A DNA stretch of 46,745 nucleotides from Prevotella sp. (GCA_017554145.1 JAFZIZ010000003.1:1-46745); one strand, 5' to 3'. Positions 17,338-23,788 are shown, counted from the first letter of the stretch. Notes: generated from the letters alone by a model not told the origin. Numbers and translations are program-made.

Positions 17338-18640
17338 TTTGCCAGTAAGAATATTTGGTTTCTTGTCCGTAACCATAAGAGGGTCGGCGCTCTTCAGTGG
17401 TTTTAATAATCTCTGGACTTAATAGTCGACTGATATCTGCAGGCTGAAGCCATTCATCTTCGCAGTTGATGAAGGGGTCGATATAATCTGCCTTTTGTCT
17501 CATCCATTGTAGTTTTGTTTGCAGTTGCTCAGCATCCATTCGACCAGTCATTGCAATCTCATATTGGTTGGCATATTCGCGAATCATTGCTGCCGTTCTA
17601 GTGCGTTCTGCTTCGAGTAGCAAATCAGTCACGAGATGTCTTTCCTCCTCACGTCTTGCCTCAATCCGAGCCTGTTCCTCAGCCTCTAAACGCTTCCGTT
17701 CTTCCTCTTGTCGTCTTAATTTTTCTTCTTTCTTGCGCCGCTCTTCGGCCTGTTTACGTTCCACTTCCGCTTGATCCCGCTCATCTGCAATTTCGCCTAG
17801 TATTTCTATTATTCGCTCAATCTTATCTTCAAGGTGGGTATATTCGGTGTCTTGAGCTGCAACGCGTTCTCGGTTTGAACTAAAACAATGGTTACCACGG
17901 TCACATATGAACTTAAGTCGACCACTGCCTACTAGCGTGGTCCATGATCGTTCATCTTCTTTGACTCGTTTATTGATTTCCTTCAATTCGACACGGATTT
18001 CATGGCCTCGAACGACGAAATAGGTGGTGCAGATATTGGAATAAGTTCCTTTTCTAACGTCAATTTTCAGATGATAACCATTGGCTTCTGCAGCTCTCCA
18101 AATTGTAGAAAAGATTTTCAGCGCACGATCTTCTTGTTCTTGGTAGACACAGATATCTAGCCATTTCTTAGGAGAGCTTTTGTAGGGATTCTTTTTCTTC
18201 CAATGATTATTGTCGTCGTTATTACGCTCACATAATTTTTGCTTGGTATCCATTAAGATGGGATCCATAATAACAAGCTTGTCTAGGACACTATAGATGG
18301 TTTCTGGCTCTTCTACCGGTAGTTCACGTGGCTCATATTTCCCATCAGGAGTTTTCTTCGGAGGTTCTGGCTTCAAGACGGGCTTTTCACGCTTTATTCG
18401 CTTGGGCTTGATGTAATCCTCAGTATGAATGAGTTGGCAGTCTTCCATTGGTGGAAGTGGAGTCTTTTCGGGAGACTTGCCCAAACTGAGTGCAATCCAA
18501 TAGTTGCTGGATGGTTTGGTAATCTGAAAATCCTCACAGAGTTTCTTCAACTCAGGCTGTTTCAGTCCCAGTGCTTTCTCGGTCTTGCCTACACCATTGG
18601 TCCATAGCATTTCATATAGTTTTTCACGAGTCAGTTCCAT
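17312..18640 (-). CDS. Unknown protein: N-terminal HTH-like domain plus long charged coiled coil
   Basis: 442 aa. The N-terminus (LTREKLYEMLWTNGVGKTEK...NYWIALSLGK) resembles a small recurrent domain seen at the start of uncharacterised proteins that looks like a helix-turn-helix. Residues about 120-260 are globular and unrecognised. Residues about 270-350 are an almost pure E/R/K/Q/A coiled coil (RRKKEEKLRRQEEERKRLEA), followed by a short C-terminal globular end. It overlaps the TOTE gene tail to tail by 26 bp and is 4 bp behind the HTH gene, so it belongs to a two-gene minus-strand operon facing the TOTE operon. Function unknown; its place suggests it travels with the island. Confidence 0.75.
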   Translation of the reverse strand: MELTREKLYEMLWTNGVGKTEKALGLKQPELKKLCEDFQITKPSSNYWIALSLGKSPEKTPLPPMEDCQLIHTEDYIKPKRIKREKPVLKPEPPKKTPDGKYEPRELPVEEPETIYSVLDKLVIMDPILMDTKQKLCERNNDDNNHWKKKNPYKSSPKKWLDICVYQEQEDRALKIFSTIWRAAEANGYHLKIDVRKGTYSNICTTYFVVRGHEIRVELKEINKRVKEDERSWTTLVGSGRLKFICDRGNHCFSSNRERVAAQDTEYTHLEDKIERIIEILGEIADERDQAEVERKQAEERRKKEEKLRRQEEERKRLEAEEQARIEARREEERHLVTDLLLEAERTRTAAMIREYANQYEIAMTGRMDAEQLQTKLQWMRQKADYIDPFINCEDEWLQPADISRLLSPEIIKTTEERRPSYGYGQETKYSYWQIKNMWWRR

Positions 18641-18644
18641 GGTG

Positions 18645-18983
18645 CTATCTCCTATAATAAGTGTAAGAGGATGACATCTTCACCTTGGATTCTTCAATCC
18701 ATTTGATAAGTTCGTCCTCAAAGAAATAAATGTTGTGTTCACGTTTATAATGTGGTATGTTCCGCTCCTCCACTAAACGCTTCACGGTTCCCACTTTCAT
18801 CTGCAAAATTTCAGCGGCCTGTTCTATTAGAATAGGCCGATGCTTGTTGATACCCAGCCCTAGTTGTTTCTCCATTTTGTCTAGCGTAGCCCTCATCTCG
18901 GCCACTTCATTGATTAAGTAGCCCACGGCCTTTGGAACTGTTTTCTCTGTCAATTCCAACTGTTCGATTTCTTTTTCTTCCAT
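18645..18983 (-). CDS. Small excisionase/MerR-like helix-turn-helix protein
   Basis: 112 aa. The C-terminal half has the excisionase-type DNA-binding fold: LIEQAAEILQMKVGTVKRLV followed by the wing NIPHYKREHNIYFFEDELIK. The N-terminal half is a short coiled coil (NEVAEMRATLDKMEKQLG) that probably dimerises it. Such proteins are usual in Bacteroidota mobile islands as excision or transcription factors. It is the first gene of the minus operon with the coiled-coil protein (4-bp gap) and is preceded by a TAACTTTG box. Confidence 0.85.
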   Translation of the reverse strand: MEEKEIEQLELTEKTVPKAVGYLINEVAEMRATLDKMEKQLGLGINKHRPILIEQAAEILQMKVGTVKRLVEERNIPHYKREHNIYFFEDELIKWIEESKVKMSSSYTYYRR

Positions 18984-19005
18984 AAAATGTTATTTTGTTC
19001 GGTTG

Positions 19006-19013
19006 CAAAGTTA
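19006..19013 (-). promoter_or_regulatory. -7 box for the HTH/coiled-coil operon
   Basis: Minus strand TAACTTTG, 22 nt before the start codon at 18983. It matches TAnnTTTG; no convincing TTG at the -33 distance. Confidence 0.55.
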
Positions 19014-19432
19014 CAATAATTACTCCATCGGACACACTTTTATATGTTTAATTATCTACACCCTCGGCTTTGCACCTGAGCGTTGAAAACGGTTACTAAC
19101 TCGGGAATCTGCATGTCTGCGAAACGCAGAGCGAAATTGATGTAATAAATGTGTTGTCGCATAATTTGGAATTTTTGAAGTTTATAAATGTTGCTTGACT
19201 TTCGTCGAGTTTAATCCTCGCCTCAGCAATATTCAAACGAGTTTGATACTGCGTTTGGCTCGTCATAACTTCCGCATCGTACTGACCACCGTGGCTCCAA
19301 TTGCTCGGTTGGCGAATCCATCCGTAGATGACTACTCTTAATACTTTCAAGTGCAAAAATACTAATATTTTGTGGGATATCCAATCTTTCTAGAACGAAA
19401 TTGATGGAAAATGCAAAAAAGATACGAAAATG
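19014..19432. other. Intergenic stretch with no convincing gene
   Basis: About 420 bp between the minus-strand HTH operon and the leader promoter. An 86-codon minus-strand frame (19096-19356) contains helix-like residues (TQYQTRLNIAEARIKLDES), preceded by a TATTTTTG box, and could be a decayed gene fragment. I cannot assign a family, and the region may be a relic of an earlier rearrangement. Confidence 0.4.
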
Positions 19433-19464
19433 TTTGGTGGTTTGTGAAAATATGTATAATTTTG
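19433..19464 (+). promoter_or_regulatory. Strong promoter of the leader/RNA-ligase transcript
   Basis: TTTG at 19433-19436, exactly 20 bp, TAATTTTG at 19457-19464: a near-ideal Bacteroidota promoter. It lies about 400 bp ahead of the RNA ligase gene, and no other TAnnTTTG promoter is seen between the terminator and the ligase start, so ligase expression should depend on reading through the terminator. Confidence 0.8.
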
Positions 19465-19498
19465 CCGCCGTTTTCCAAATTTATATAAATAAAGAGCA

Positions 19499-19672
19499 AT
19501 GCTGCAACAAAAAATGAACATATCAACACTGTTACCACTCCAGGGCAAAGAATGCTTTGGAGGCTTCTGCTATGTTCATACAAACGACTCGATGAGTATT
19601 GCAGCACGTGACTGGTACACGAACACTTTCCAACGAACATCATCAGATAGAGGATCTGACAGGACAGCATAG
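19499..19672 (+). CDS. 57-codon leader peptide ORF of the attenuator
   Basis: ATG at 19499, TAG at 19670-19672, 57 aa, starting about 35 nt after the promoter -7 box. No known domain and no signal peptide. Its middle part (codons 19-44) is dense in Cys, Phe, Tyr, His, Ser, Met and Trp: Cys 19 and 24, Phe 20, 23 and 44, Tyr 25 and 40, His 27, Ser 31 and 33, Met 32, Trp 39 (12 of 26 residues). These are the seven amino acids served by the downstream tRNA array. Codons 43-46 contain the 5' arm of an antiterminator. The arrangement is that of an attenuator leader peptide; that it is translated is inferred. Confidence 0.6.
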   Translation: MLQQKMNISTLLPLQGKECFGGFCYVHTNDSMSIAARDWYTNTFQRTSSDRGSDRTA

Positions 19673-19719
19673 ATGCAGCTGACCATCAGAGTATAGAAGA
19701 TAACGAGACCGTTGGAAAG
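19626..19719 (+). promoter_or_regulatory. Antiterminator pairing of the transcription attenuator
   Basis: CTTTCCAACG at 19626-19635, inside the leader ORF, is identical to the 3' arm of the terminator and perfectly complementary to CGTTGGAAAG at 19710-19719, the terminator 5' arm. The two structures (10-bp antiterminator, 12-bp terminator) are mutually exclusive. A ribosome moving through codons 43-46 would mask the upstream arm and allow termination; one stalled earlier would leave it free to block the terminator. A further 6-bp pairing, ATGTTC (19572-19577) with GAACAT (19635-19640), could act as a region 1:2 pair. Confidence 0.65.
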
Positions 19720-19753
19720 AGCTTACCAAACTTTCCAACGGTTTTTCGTTATC
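19699..19753 (+). terminator. Intrinsic terminator upstream of the RNA ligase
   Basis: Perfect 12-bp stem: ACCGTTGGAAAG (19708-19719), 11-nt loop, CTTTCCAACGGT (19731-19742), followed directly by TTTT. An outer 8-bp inverted repeat (GATAACGA 19699-19706, TCGTTATC 19746-19753) encloses it. It stands 36 nt after the leader ORF stop and about 105 nt before the ligase start. Confidence 0.82.
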
Positions 19754-19858
19754 TGTGTGTCCATTTCCCGTACTTCTCCACGGCCTTAGCAGCTGGGCAT
19801 ACGCTAATCAACAACAGTATTAACCGCGCAGCGATGCGCACAAAAGAAGAAAAAGAAA

Positions 19859-20896
19859 ATGTTAGAATTCAAGAAGTACAGCTCTATCGAAAACTCCTTT
19901 AGCCGTGAGTTCATGGAGCACGTAGTGGCAGAGATGCCACAGGATTTGGAATATGTGGTGCAGGAGAAGGTACATGGTGCCAACACCAGCTTCCTTTGCG
20001 ACGGTGAGACCGTGAGGTTCGCCAAGCGTACATCAATGCTGGAGGATGGAGAGCAGTTCTATGACTATCCTGAGTTGCTCGAAAGATACCGAGACAGAGT
20101 GCTGAAGCTGTTCGGTGGCATCAAGGCTAAGTATCCTGAGGTAACTCACATCTCCGTATTTGGTGAGATGTTCGGCGGTCTGTATCCTCATGATGGGGTG
20201 AAGGCAAGGCAGAAGGTCGGCCTAATTCAAAGAGGTGTCTGTTATACTCCTGACCATGAGTTTTATGGCTTTGACATCTACCTCTTTACCGTGGAGGGCG
20301 GAAGATTCCTCCCTGTTGATGAAGTCAACGAGCTCTTTGAGACCTATAGTTTCTTTTATGCCAAGACTCTCTTCAGGGGAACTTTGGCTGAGTGTCTGAA
20401 GCAGCCTAACGCTTTCCAGAGCAAGATTGCTGAGTGGTTGGGACTGCCAGCTATCGAGGACAACATCTGCGAAGGTATCGTCATCCGACCTGTCACTCCA
20501 ATGTATCTGAGGAACGGCTCTCGTGTACTCATTAAGAGTAAGAATGAGCGGTTCGCAGAGCGGAAAAGCGCAAAGCGCCGCACCAAGCTTTTTGTCGAGC
20601 CTGTGCCTTACAGTGATGAATTGAAGTCCCTGATAGTCGAGGGTGAAACCTACGTCACCGAGAACCGTCTGGCAAACGTGGTTAGCCATATCGGTGAGGT
20701 GCATTTCCCCAAGGACTTCGGCAAGGTAATGGGATTGTTCTCAAAGGATGTTCTTGAAGACTTCCTCAAGGAACATGGCAACTTGTATACTGCACTTGAA
20801 AAGAGCGAGCAGAAGCTGTTGAACAAGGAACTCAACAAGTTCTGTACTGCCCTAGTAAAACAGGTCTACATGAGTCAGGCTTATATCATAGAATAA
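19859..20896 (+). CDS. Rnl2-family ATP-dependent RNA ligase
   Basis: 345 aa, close to T4 Rnl2 (334 aa). All nucleotidyltransferase motifs are visible: motif I EKVHGANT with the AMP-accepting Lys37, RFAKR just after, motif III VFGEMFGG, motif IV CEGIVIRP (Glu205) and motif V LIKSKN (Lys226, Lys228). A C-terminal helical part of about 90 residues matches the Rnl2 C-domain. Rnl2 enzymes seal 3'-OH/5'-phosphate breaks in structured RNA. It heads an operon with two phosphoesterases and lies behind an attenuator. Its start follows an A/G-rich stretch (AAAAGAAGAAAAAGAAA), the ribosome-site style used across this operon. Substrate unknown; tRNA is proposed because of the neighbouring array. Confidence 0.92.
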   Translation: MLEFKKYSSIENSFSREFMEHVVAEMPQDLEYVVQEKVHGANTSFLCDGETVRFAKRTSMLEDGEQFYDYPELLERYRDRVLKLFGGIKAKYPEVTHISVFGEMFGGLYPHDGVKARQKVGLIQRGVCYTPDHEFYGFDIYLFTVEGGRFLPVDEVNELFETYSFFYAKTLFRGTLAECLKQPNAFQSKIAEWLGLPAIEDNICEGIVIRPVTPMYLRNGSRVLIKSKNERFAERKSAKRRTKLFVEPVPYSDELKSLIVEGETYVTENRLANVVSHIGEVHFPKDFGKVMGLFSKDVLEDFLKEHGNLYTALEKSEQKLLNKELNKFCTALVKQVYMSQAYIIE

Positions 20897-20909
20897 TGTA
20901 AATTTTCGT

Positions 20910-20939
20910 CTCTCCGCACTCCATAGTGGGTGTGGAGAG
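20910..20939 (+). repeat. Intercistronic hairpin between the RNA ligase and first phosphoesterase
   Basis: CTCTCC-G-CAC pairs with GTG-T-GGAGAG around a short loop. No T-run follows, so it is more likely an RNA-processing or stability hairpin than a terminator. Confidence 0.5.
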
Positions 20940-20959
20940 GTTAAAAGAAGAAAGAAACA

Positions 20960-21541
20960 ATGAATTTCAAGTTTAATGCAGAACATACGTTCTTTACATC
21001 CGATACGCATTTCAACCATGCGAATATCATAGGCTTCTGCAATCGTCCTTTCAAGGATGTAGAGCAGATGAATGAGGCCTTGATAGTTAATTGGAACAGT
21101 ATCATAGGAGCCGATGATACGGTATTCCACTTGGGTGATTTCTGCCTGGGCGGTGCTGCCGAATGGACAAAGGTATTGGATCGGCTGAACGGTAAGATTT
21201 ATCTGATACTCGGCAACCACGACCTGAAGAATATCCGTCAGGGGTTCGTCAGTCGATTTGAGCATGTTGCGATGCAGATGTTCATAGAGGTGGGGAAACA
21301 GAAGATATATCTGAACCACAATCCGTTTCTCTGTTATGGGGGAGCATATAAAGACATTTGGCAGTTGTTTGGCCACGTTCATAGTGGACCATTCAACACA
21401 GGAAAGGACAAACCGCGTCTGAACATGCTCTTCCCGATGCAGTACGATGTGGGAGTAGACAACAATGGGTTTGCTCCCGTCTCATTCGAACAAGTTAAGA
21501 GAATAATAAACAAGCAAGTAGAACAAACAAAAAAGGAATAA
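20960..21541 (+). CDS. Calcineurin-like metallophosphoesterase, small type
   Basis: 193 aa, covering the complete core fold: TSDTHFNHANII (D-x-H), FHLGDFCLGG (GD), LILGNHD (GNHD), NHNPFLCYGG and LFGHVHSG (GHVH), which together bind two metal ions. This short family is common in phages and mobile elements and often hydrolyses phosphodiesters or cyclic phosphates. Being second in the RNA ligase operon, it could heal RNA ends (for example a 2',3'-cyclic phosphate) before ligation; that is inference. No polynucleotide kinase is present, so a 5'-OH end could not be rephosphorylated by this operon alone. Confidence 0.9.
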   Translation: MNFKFNAEHTFFTSDTHFNHANIIGFCNRPFKDVEQMNEALIVNWNSIIGADDTVFHLGDFCLGGAAEWTKVLDRLNGKIYLILGNHDLKNIRQGFVSRFEHVAMQMFIEVGKQKIYLNHNPFLCYGGAYKDIWQLFGHVHSGPFNTGKDKPRLNMLFPMQYDVGVDNNGFAPVSFEQVKRIINKQVEQTKKE

Positions 21542-21546
21542 CAATT

Positions 21547-22128
21547 ATGGGAGTAGATATATCATTGCATATAGAAATCAGAAAGCAAAACCAATGGCAT
21601 CTGATGACTGTCACTTCGCCTCAATGGGAGAAGACTGACCACGAATATGAGATTTTTAATACTGAGGTCTTTAATTGCCGGTATTACCATTTTCGGGACT
21701 TCTTGAATGAAGCAGATACGCACAAAAGTCGCAATAAGGACATCTTGAGTGAAGAGCTTCAAAAATTGATTAGTGACGATGACTACGACATGGGATTCGG
21801 TGTGTTTATGTTTAGTGACATAGTGCATTATTGTGACAAGCTGGAGAAGAAACTGCTTTCAGGCATTTCCCATGCAGGAATCTATTCTATCAAGGAACAA
21901 TTGAACCGCATTGAAGCCAAATTGGATAATGATTCATCAGTAAAGTCTGCTGCAGAGGAACAGCATGAACTCTATGAGGATGTAACATCTATAGAGCAGA
22001 TGTATGAGGACTTCATGTGGGACTATGGACTCCTCTTCCGCTTTCGAGATACAGTCCAGGCACTGATGTCTTTCGGGTACAACTACATTAATGAGTCGGA
22101 TGTGCGTATCTTCTACTTAGTATGCTAA
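21547..22128 (+). CDS. Unknown protein of the RNA ligase operon
   Basis: 193 aa, 5 bp after the first phosphoesterase. It starts MGVDISLHIEIRKQNQWHLM, has an aromatic-rich core (FNCRYYHFRDFL), a coiled stretch around SIKEQLNRIEAKLDNDSS and an acidic C-terminal third. No catalytic motif, signal peptide or membrane segment. The MGVDI start is reminiscent of phage-encoded small proteins, but I do not recognise the family. Its tight position between two phosphoesterases suggests a structural or accessory part of the same process. Confidence 0.7.
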   Translation: MGVDISLHIEIRKQNQWHLMTVTSPQWEKTDHEYEIFNTEVFNCRYYHFRDFLNEADTHKSRNKDILSEELQKLISDDDYDMGFGVFMFSDIVHYCDKLEKKLLSGISHAGIYSIKEQLNRIEAKLDNDSSVKSAAEEQHELYEDVTSIEQMYEDFMWDYGLLFRFRDTVQALMSFGYNYINESDVRIFYLVC

Positions 22129-22148
22129 TAATTAAGAAAAAGAAGACA

Positions 22149-22916
22149 ATGAAAATACAGTACATGAGTGATCTCCACATGGAGTTATACGACAATTCGC
22201 GGTATATTAAAGCGAAAGAGTTTGATGCTAATGGTGATGTTTTGGTGCTCGCAGGTGATACATTCTACCTGCGAGACATCGTCGCACCACAAAAGAGGTT
22301 CTGGAATTGGGCCTCGAAGAACTTCCGTCAGGTGCTGATGGTGCCAGGCAATCATGAGTTCTATGGCAATGGCGATGTGACCGAACGTGGCGATAGCTGG
22401 CAATGGATGTTCCGTGAAAATGTCGGTTACTATTATAATAAGGTGGTTCGTATTGACGACACAGATTTCATCCTGACTACACTATGGTCAAAGATTCCTG
22501 AAATGGATATGTTCTACGTATTGAGAGGGATGAATGACTTTCGCCAGATTATGTATGATGGCCGTCGGTTTATGCCTGAGGACTTCAATCTTGAACACGA
22601 GAAATGTCTCAGATTCTTGAAACAGGCCGTCAAAGAGAGTACTGCCGAACATATCGTTGTGGTTACTCACCATTTGCCTTCCTTGGCAGTTGTGGCTGCA
22701 CGACACATGGGTTCTGTCTTGAACGGAGCATTTGCTACGGAACTTGGCAACTTTATTGCCGACAGCCGCATTGACGCATGGATATATGGCCATTCACATA
22801 CGAACATTGATACTACCATAGGAAATACGAAGATCGTGTGTAACCAAATGGGGTATGTGTTCTCAAACGAGCACCTGACTAACGGATTTGAATCCGGCAA
22901 AGTAATAGAACTATAA
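22149..22916 (+). CDS. Calcineurin-like metallophosphoesterase, larger type
   Basis: 255 aa from the ATG at 22149, chosen because it follows the operon's AAGAAGACA ribosome-site pattern; an upstream ATG at 22122 would add lysine-rich residues only. Motifs: YMSDLHMEL (D-x-H), LVLAGDTFYL (GD), MVPGNHEFYG (GNH), VVVTHHLPS and WIYGHSHTN (GHSH). It is only distantly like the first phosphoesterase, so the operon holds two different enzymes of the superfamily, perhaps acting on different RNA ends or nucleotides (inference). Confidence 0.9.
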   Translation: MKIQYMSDLHMELYDNSRYIKAKEFDANGDVLVLAGDTFYLRDIVAPQKRFWNWASKNFRQVLMVPGNHEFYGNGDVTERGDSWQWMFRENVGYYYNKVVRIDDTDFILTTLWSKIPEMDMFYVLRGMNDFRQIMYDGRRFMPEDFNLEHEKCLRFLKQAVKESTAEHIVVVTHHLPSLAVVAARHMGSVLNGAFATELGNFIADSRIDAWIYGHSHTNIDTTIGNTKIVCNQMGYVFSNEHLTNGFESGKVIEL

Positions 22917-22928
22917 AAAAAGAAGATT

Positions 22929-23051
22929 ATGAACCATTCAGATTGTAAAATACATTATGCCAGTAAACAAAAACGCATTATTGCGTTACAAAATAATAGA
23001 CAGAAGCCTGCGAAACAGGTACAGAAGATGGACGATAGAGGACCTGGTTGA
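22929..23051 (+). CDS. Possible 40-aa ORF overlapping the WYL-type HTH gene
   Basis: ATG at 22929 follows AAAAAAAGAAGATT, the same start context as every other gene of this operon, whereas the ATG of the HTH gene (22957, a different frame) has none. The frame runs 40 codons, rich in Lys, Gln and Arg, to TGA at 23049-23051. It may be a coupling or regulatory ORF, or evidence of a frameshift at the start of the HTH gene. No homology recognised. Confidence 0.35.
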   Translation: MNHSDCKIHYASKQKRIIALQNNRQKPAKQVQKMDDRGPG

Positions 23052-23373
23052 TGCGGTATCTGATGCACTCTATGATATGGAGGGCATCCAGAAGGGCGTT
23101 TCTCTGCGTACAGTCCAAGCAGATATCCAAATGATGCGTTCTGACAAACTTGGATACAACGCACCTATAGAGGTGTACGACCAGAAATTCTACCGCTACG
23201 CAGATCCGAATTACTCTATTACGGAACTGCCTCTGACAAATGAGGATGTCAGGCTTATAGATAAAGCTGTTGATTTGTTAGCGAAAGCTGAAGGACAGCC
23301 AGAACTACAAGCAACAGGCAGAGTCCTGAAACGAGTAAGGAAAAGATTGATCGCTATCCTGAATTTCGGATAA
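22957..23373 (+). CDS. WYL-type transcription regulator, HTH part only
   Basis: 138 aa. It matches the N-terminal part of Bacteroidota WYL regulators: MPVNKNALLRYKIIDRSL, then RRWTIEDLVDAVSDALYDM and VSLRTVQADIQMMRSDKLGY, a winged HTH. The ligand-binding WYL domain (usually another 150-200 residues) is absent; after PLTNEDVRLIDKAVDLLAKA the frame stops. It is last in the RNA ligase operon and ends 8 bp before a terminator. Full WYL proteins often regulate defence loci in response to nucleic acids; a truncated form could be a constitutive DNA binder or a remnant. Confidence 0.8.
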   Translation: MPVNKNALLRYKIIDRSLRNRYRRWTIEDLVDAVSDALYDMEGIQKGVSLRTVQADIQMMRSDKLGYNAPIEVYDQKFYRYADPNYSITELPLTNEDVRLIDKAVDLLAKAEGQPELQATGRVLKRVRKRLIAILNFG

Positions 23374-23380
23374 TAATAGA

Positions 23381-23421
23381 GGCTCCAGTTCCAAAGAGAT
23401 AAGAACTGGAGCCTTCCGTTT
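23381..23421. terminator. Bidirectional terminator between RNA ligase operon and tRNA array
   Basis: Perfect 11-bp stem GGCTCCAGTTC (23381-23391) and GAACTGGAGCC (23403-23413), followed by TTCCGTTTT on the plus strand. It ends the plus operon and sits 3 nt after the last tRNA of the minus array, so it may serve both. Confidence 0.8.
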
Positions 23422-23423
23422 TG

Positions 23424-23497
23424 AGTGAGGAGTAGGATTCGAACCGACGAAAGACGGTTTTGCAGACCGCCCCCTTAGACCACTCGGGCATCCTCAC
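23424..23497 (-). tRNA. tRNA-Cys(GCA)
   Basis: 74 nt. Acceptor GTGAGGA pairs with TCCTCAC, discriminator T73 as expected for Cys, anticodon loop CTGCAAA. The D-arm (CCCGAGTGGTCTAAGGGG) looks like that of a class II tRNA (Ser/Leu/Tyr type), yet the variable loop is short. Last of the eight-gene array. CCA not encoded. Confidence 0.88.
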
Positions 23498-23504
23498 ATA
23501 GTTG

Positions 23505-23612
23505 GGAGTTTGACAGGTTTCGCGCTCGGCCCAAAGGGACGCTTTGCTTTGCAAAGAACCTGTGACCACCAGAGCCACAATCTGGTGCTCTACCTACTGA
23601 GCTACAAACTCC
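23505..23612 (-). tRNA. tRNA-His(GTG) with a 34-nt insertion in the T-loop
   Basis: All His features are present: an extra G-1 facing C73, acceptor GAGTTTG/CAAACTC, anticodon loop TTGTGGC in stem CCAGA/TCTGG, T-stem ACAGG/CCTGT. The T-loop should read TTCGAAA but is split as TTC-[34 nt, plus-strand 23522-23555]-GAAA. Without the insertion it is a normal 74-nt tRNA. The insertion contains small inverted repeats (TTTGC/GCAAA and CCC/GGG). It may be an intron-like element, a palindromic insertion, or an inactivating event. Confidence 0.85.
23522..23555 (-). repeat. 34-nt insertion splitting the tRNA-His T-loop
   Basis: Lies between T-loop C56 and G57, so the T-stem is intact and only the loop is enlarged. 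In tRNA sense it starts TTTGCAAAGCAAAGCG and ends GGGCCGAGCGC, able to form a 5-bp hairpin TTTGC-AAA-GCAAA and a second small CCC/GGG hairpin. No second copy seen in this window. Confidence 0.8.
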
Positions 23613-23618
23613 ATGTTG

Positions 23619-23705
23619 TTGCGGGAGCAGGATTCGAACCTGCGTCCGGTTTTTGGCCGGCCCAGCTTATGAGACTGGTGAGTTGGGCCACTACTCTATC
23701 CCGCG
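23619..23705 (-). tRNA. tRNA with CAT anticodon (initiator-like ends, class II variable arm)
   Basis: 87 nt. C1 faces A72 (unpaired) and A11:T24 occurs in the D-stem, both initiator-fMet hallmarks, but the anticodon stem (CCAGT/GCTGG) lacks the three G:C pairs of initiators. The variable arm is 18 nt with a CCGG/CCGG stem, the architecture of Ser, Leu or Tyr tRNAs. Met (CAT) is the literal reading; a lysidine-modified Ile tRNA or a non-standard tRNA cannot be excluded. Confidence 0.75.
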
Positions 23706-23711
23706 ATTTCG

Positions 23712-23784
23712 CAGAAGCAGAAGGATTCGAACCTCCGACCTTCGGTTTTGGAGACCGACATTCTACCAACTGAACTATGCTCCC
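23712..23784 (-). tRNA. tRNA-Trp(CCA)
   Basis: 73 nt. Anticodon loop CTCCAAA in stem TCGGT/ACCGA, discriminator G73 as expected for Trp. The acceptor GGGAGCA/TGCTTCT holds two G:T wobbles and the T-stem one. Its last 25 bp before the acceptor end (23714-23738) are identical to those of tRNA-Ser(GCT) at 24056-24080, a sign of recombination or duplication within the array. Confidence 0.85.
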
Positions 23785-23788
23785 ATCG

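Noticed and set aside
19096-19356. 86-codon minus-strand ORF as a real gene
   Set aside because: No recognisable family and no neighbour support; kept only as an uncertain remnant.
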